Made by a program: the position numbers and the translations under genes. The notes below the pieces were generated by a model, which saw only the letters and a program-made list of their open reading frames with translations, was not told the DNA's origin and searched no databases. 64,000 nucleotides of DNA from Marinobacter flavimaris (lineage in GTDB: Bacteria; Pseudomonadota; Gammaproteobacteria; Pseudomonadales; Oleiphilaceae): contig NZ_PSSW01000013.1 of assembly GCF_002933295.1 (NCBI RefSeq), forward strand, positions 17,948 to 81,947, in the 5' to 3' direction. Below are positions 61,703 through 64,000 of this stretch, piece after piece (position 1 is the first letter of the stretch; each line of letters starts with the position of its first letter).

Positions 61703-63488
61703 TGTTAGCCTCCACCCCATAAGATCGTTTGCATTCGTTCATGAGTTCGGTCGCTGACATGCTGTCATTCTTGTCAGCTTGTTCACGCCAATAGCTTTCA
61801 AAGCTTCCCCTTGGCACGTCTTGTCCAGGCTGTGGTTTTCTTCCATCTACGTAGGCATCATTGACCAGGCTCTGATAGAAATCCCTTGTGGGTGTGAGCG
61901 AATTGGTGCCAACCAACTGATGATATTGACGACCACCAAGGCTCGGTGACTTCTGGTAGAAGTCCTCTTCAGCTTTGAAGATATACACTGACAGACAAAG
62001 CAGCTCAGCATCTGCGAACTGACCCCTAACAGGACGGATGTAACCACCAGAAACACGATTTTGAGTAAGTTGGTCTTGATCCGCTCTGTAATCGGAAAAG
62101 GAGACTACTTGGCCTTTATTTGAGTAATAGAAGTATTTGTATTGAATGTCTTTTTGAGGGATTTTATCTGAGTTTGGAAACACGACAGAATCCAGGAGGA
62201 TTTTGTCTCCCTTCTCCCGGATTGATCGAAGTTCACCATCGAAGGGTAGACGCCACTCCCCTTCCAAATTCAGAGCATTAGGGGACTGCTTTGCAGCAAT
62301 AAACGTTGGAGTTCCCTGGCAGGTTTGCTGTACTGCATTCCATTCTTGACCAGAAGCGCAGCGGGCCCAGGTCAGACCTGTTGAGAGATGATAGACAGCG
62401 CTGCCATCTCCGACGGCCTCAAATCCTCGTTCAATCAGTTCATCCTTGGACTCGGCAACCTTAATCGCCACCAAACGGTCTCTGACAATCGTTGCACGCT
62501 CACTGTTGGGAAAACGTGACAAATAGCTTTTGATGCCACTCATGTTGGTTGCTGAAGAGAACATCACCTGTTCGAGTTGCTTTTCGACCTCAGCAGCCCT
62601 ATCACCTTCTGGAAGCTCTGATAGATATTTCTCCATGCCTTGAACATTTGTTGCACCTGAGGCAAGCAAAGATTCAATTTTGCTGGAAATCTCCTGTGAA
62701 TGACGCCCCTCTGGGAATCTTTCCAGGTAATTTTTCATGCCTTCCAGGTCATTGGCTTGGTCATACATGTAGGTTTCAAGTTTTTGCTCCACCTCAGACG
62801 CACGCTTACCATTGGGCATAACCGACAGGTACGTTTCCATGCCCTCCCGATCTGTTGCCATTTCAAACAACTGATCTTCTTTCAGGCGATTGAAGTACTG
62901 CTGACTAATGTCCTTAGCGGTGTAATTCATCAATCGAACGTGATGTTTTGCGATGGGAGCCGTAAGGCTCAAACGACCAATCCCGAAATCCACCGACCAA
63001 TGCGGTTGCGCGAAGGGTTTCGTTGTCATTTTGGGCATGGCCCATTCGCGATCCGATGGGGTGTTCGGGAAAAAATCTTGGTTGATCGTTGGTTTCTTCG
63101 AGGTCGATTCGCATTTGTAGAAGGTGTAGGCGTAACCTCTCAGTTCTTCAGGATAAAGAAGGTAAGATGGTTGTGTGCTTCCACACTCAACAAGACTTCG
63201 ATACTCGGCAGGATCAGCAATGCCCCAACTTGGATTTGAGTTGAGAAGTCTGTTCACTTCGTCGTAGTTAAACTCTCGCGGTTGTCCCACGCAGGTTCTT
63301 CTGCCGGAGTCCCATGTCATGCCTTCAACACAGCGTTTCCATCGAATCCCTGTATTCCAGTCATCAACGTACTGCCCATTTCCGGCAATGTTGAATCGGC
63401 CTGAAGGCTCATATACTTCCTGTGCCATAGTGTGAGCGTGAATCACGAAGAAAAACGCAAATACGAAGAGCTGGACCAAATTCTTCAT
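61695..63488 (-). CDS. Exported DUF1566-like protein with four internal repeats
   Basis: The protein has 597 residues from ATG 63488 with TAAGGA about 6 nt upstream; a longer frame to 63548 has no such site. A signal peptide (LVQLFVFAFFFVIHAHTMA) is followed by DUF1566-like blocks (WNTGIRWKRCVEGMTWDSGR, LSTGLTWARCASGQEWN, EWRLPFDGELRSI) near residues 45-75 and 365-425. Between them, residues about 206-343 hold four tandem units of about 34 residues with the pattern G(M/I)..YLS..P.G.RA.EVE..LE (for example GMETYLSVMPNGKRASEVEQ and GMKNYLERFPEGRHSQEI). The role is unknown; it appears to be a secreted or surface protein made with the lipoprotein. Confidence 0.75.
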   Translation of the reverse strand: MKNLVQLFVFAFFFVIHAHTMAQEVYEPSGRFNIAGNGQYVDDWNTGIRWKRCVEGMTWDSGRRTCVGQPREFNYDEVNRLLNSNPSWGIADPAEYRSLVECGSTQPSYLLYPEELRGYAYTFYKCESTSKKPTINQDFFPNTPSDREWAMPKMTTKPFAQPHWSVDFGIGRLSLTAPIAKHHVRLMNYTAKDISQQYFNRLKEDQLFEMATDREGMETYLSVMPNGKRASEVEQKLETYMYDQANDLEGMKNYLERFPEGRHSQEISSKIESLLASGATNVQGMEKYLSELPEGDRAAEVEKQLEQVMFSSATNMSGIKSYLSRFPNSERATIVRDRLVAIKVAESKDELIERGFEAVGDGSAVYHLSTGLTWARCASGQEWNAVQQTCQGTPTFIAAKQSPNALNLEGEWRLPFDGELRSIREKGDKILLDSVVFPNSDKIPQKDIQYKYFYYSNKGQVVSFSDYRADQDQLTQNRVSGGYIRPVRGQFADAELLCLSVYIFKAEEDFYQKSPSLGGRQYHQLVGTNSLTPTRDFYQSLVNDAYVDGRKPQPGQDVPRGSFESYWREQADKNDSMSATELMNECKRSYGVEANNG

Positions 63489-63708
63489 ACGCATCCTTAG
63501 GTGTAAGTTTTTACTGGGTTTGAAAAACAGAATAGTCAGGGTCATCAAAAAGTAAAAAAGGGACTCCGTTGAGTTCCAAGTTCTTGTCTTGCCATACTGT
63601 AAGCATCTCGGTTTTAGTTGCGCCGCTGATTAGAGTTCTTTGCCCGTTGGAATTTCACCAAGCTATCACATCCAGTCAAGTCTTCCGGTGAATCTTCGTT
63701 GCGGAACC

Positions 63709-63860
63709 GTTCGCTTTTGTTTAGCTGAGGTCCGTGAGTAGCCTTGGTCGCAAAGCGGACATCCGGGTAAGGCGGTCAATGCCAATGGGATGGTATCCGT
63801 TTGGGGGCTGAGGTGTGTCATCTGTATCGGGGTAAGTCCACCTGACTATAGAAGGTGTCT
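63709..63860 (+). repeat. Diverged non-coding element, copy 2
   Basis: It begins GTTCGCTTTTGTTTAG, continues with GGTCGCAAAGCGGAC and ends with TATCGGGGTAAGTCCACC. Block order matches copy 1 at 60803-60930. It lies upstream of the DUF1566 gene and may mark the other edge of a two-gene cassette. Confidence 0.5.
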
Positions 63861-63937
63861 ATTGTTCGTCGGTAACTCAGGTGTCAACAACAGTGAGTTT
63901 TGACCGATTTTTATCAGTTTAGATTGTCCGGTTTTCA

Positions 63938-64000
63938 TCAGTTTTCAGTGACCGCTTTTTGAGTGTCCGGGTCGTCAGATTCCTCCTGTTGTTGAGTAGT
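63938..64000 (-). CDS. C-terminal end of a gene cut by the right window edge
   Basis: The minus strand encodes the last 20 residues TTQQQEESDDPDTQKAVTEN and a stop at 63938. Just downstream, TTTTCATCAGTTTTCAGTG-like short repeats occur, as at insertion-sequence ends. It may be a transposase tail, but too little is visible for an assignment. Confidence 0.3.
   Translation of the reverse strand, partial: TTQQQEESDDPDTQKAVTEN

Overview
The window looks like a chromosome segment of a marine gammaproteobacterium, most like Marinobacter. This is judged from protein style, moderately high G+C in the left part and the mix of glycogen, selenium and PilZ genes; no database search was possible. It has two parts. 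Bases 1 to about 37450 are ordinary chromosome. Bases 37458 to the right edge are an integrated, AT-richer genomic island whose right end lies outside the window.

Core part. A glycogen cluster runs from the left edge to 13 kb. On the minus strand are glgC, a GH57 glycosidase, malQ, a PilZ protein, a short-chain dehydrogenase and a glycogen phosphorylase cut by the left edge. On the plus strand, divergently, are glgB, glgA and a second GT35 phosphorylase. Next come an esterase, an acyltransferase, recQ, a hot-dog thioesterase-like gene, a periplasmic binding-like protein, a chemotaxis receptor with a sigma-28-type promoter, a GNAT-nitrilase fusion, a second PilZ gene and a phasin-like protein. 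Bases 23.6-30.0 kb form a selenium locus: an oxidoreductase-SelD fusion, a SenB-type selenosugar synthase and a putative selenate ABC transporter (binding protein, ATPase, double permease). The rest of the core holds an ABC-2 exporter, a DUF192 lipoprotein, two enoyl-CoA hydratases, an EamA transporter and small hypothetical genes.

Island. A 55-base 3' fragment of a tRNA-Leu(UAA) gene (37458-37512) marks the left attachment site, followed by a tyrosine integrase. Then come a compact candidate small RNA inside a 12-bp inverted repeat, an 896-residue superfamily-2-like replication or origin-binding protein, and a non-coding zone with two gap-free 128-bp direct repeats centred on a palindrome. 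A defence operon (45.7-55.0 kb) encodes a cytosine methyltransferase, a MutL/MORC-like GHKL ATPase, a Z1 ATPase, a PD-(D/E)XK protein and an AIPR protein, with a divergent Vsr endonuclease.

The most unusual part is 56.9-60.4 kb. A beta-CASP metallo-beta-lactamase ribonuclease-like gene is followed by a promoter-driven array of six 28-nt repeats. These copy the geometry of type I-F CRISPR repeats (GTTCAC, 5-bp GC stem, 5-nt loop, CTTAGAAA-like end). The array is not a normal CRISPR: the 48-nt intervals are themselves duplicated in alternation, and no cas gene is present. Just upstream lies a homologue of the anti-CRISPR AcrVA2. My best hypothesis is an anti-CRISPR locus combining an RNA repeat mimic (Racr-like) with an Acr protein. 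The last 3.5 kb hold a lipoprotein and a DUF1566-type exported repeat protein between two diverged copies of a non-coding element, then a gene end cut by the right edge.
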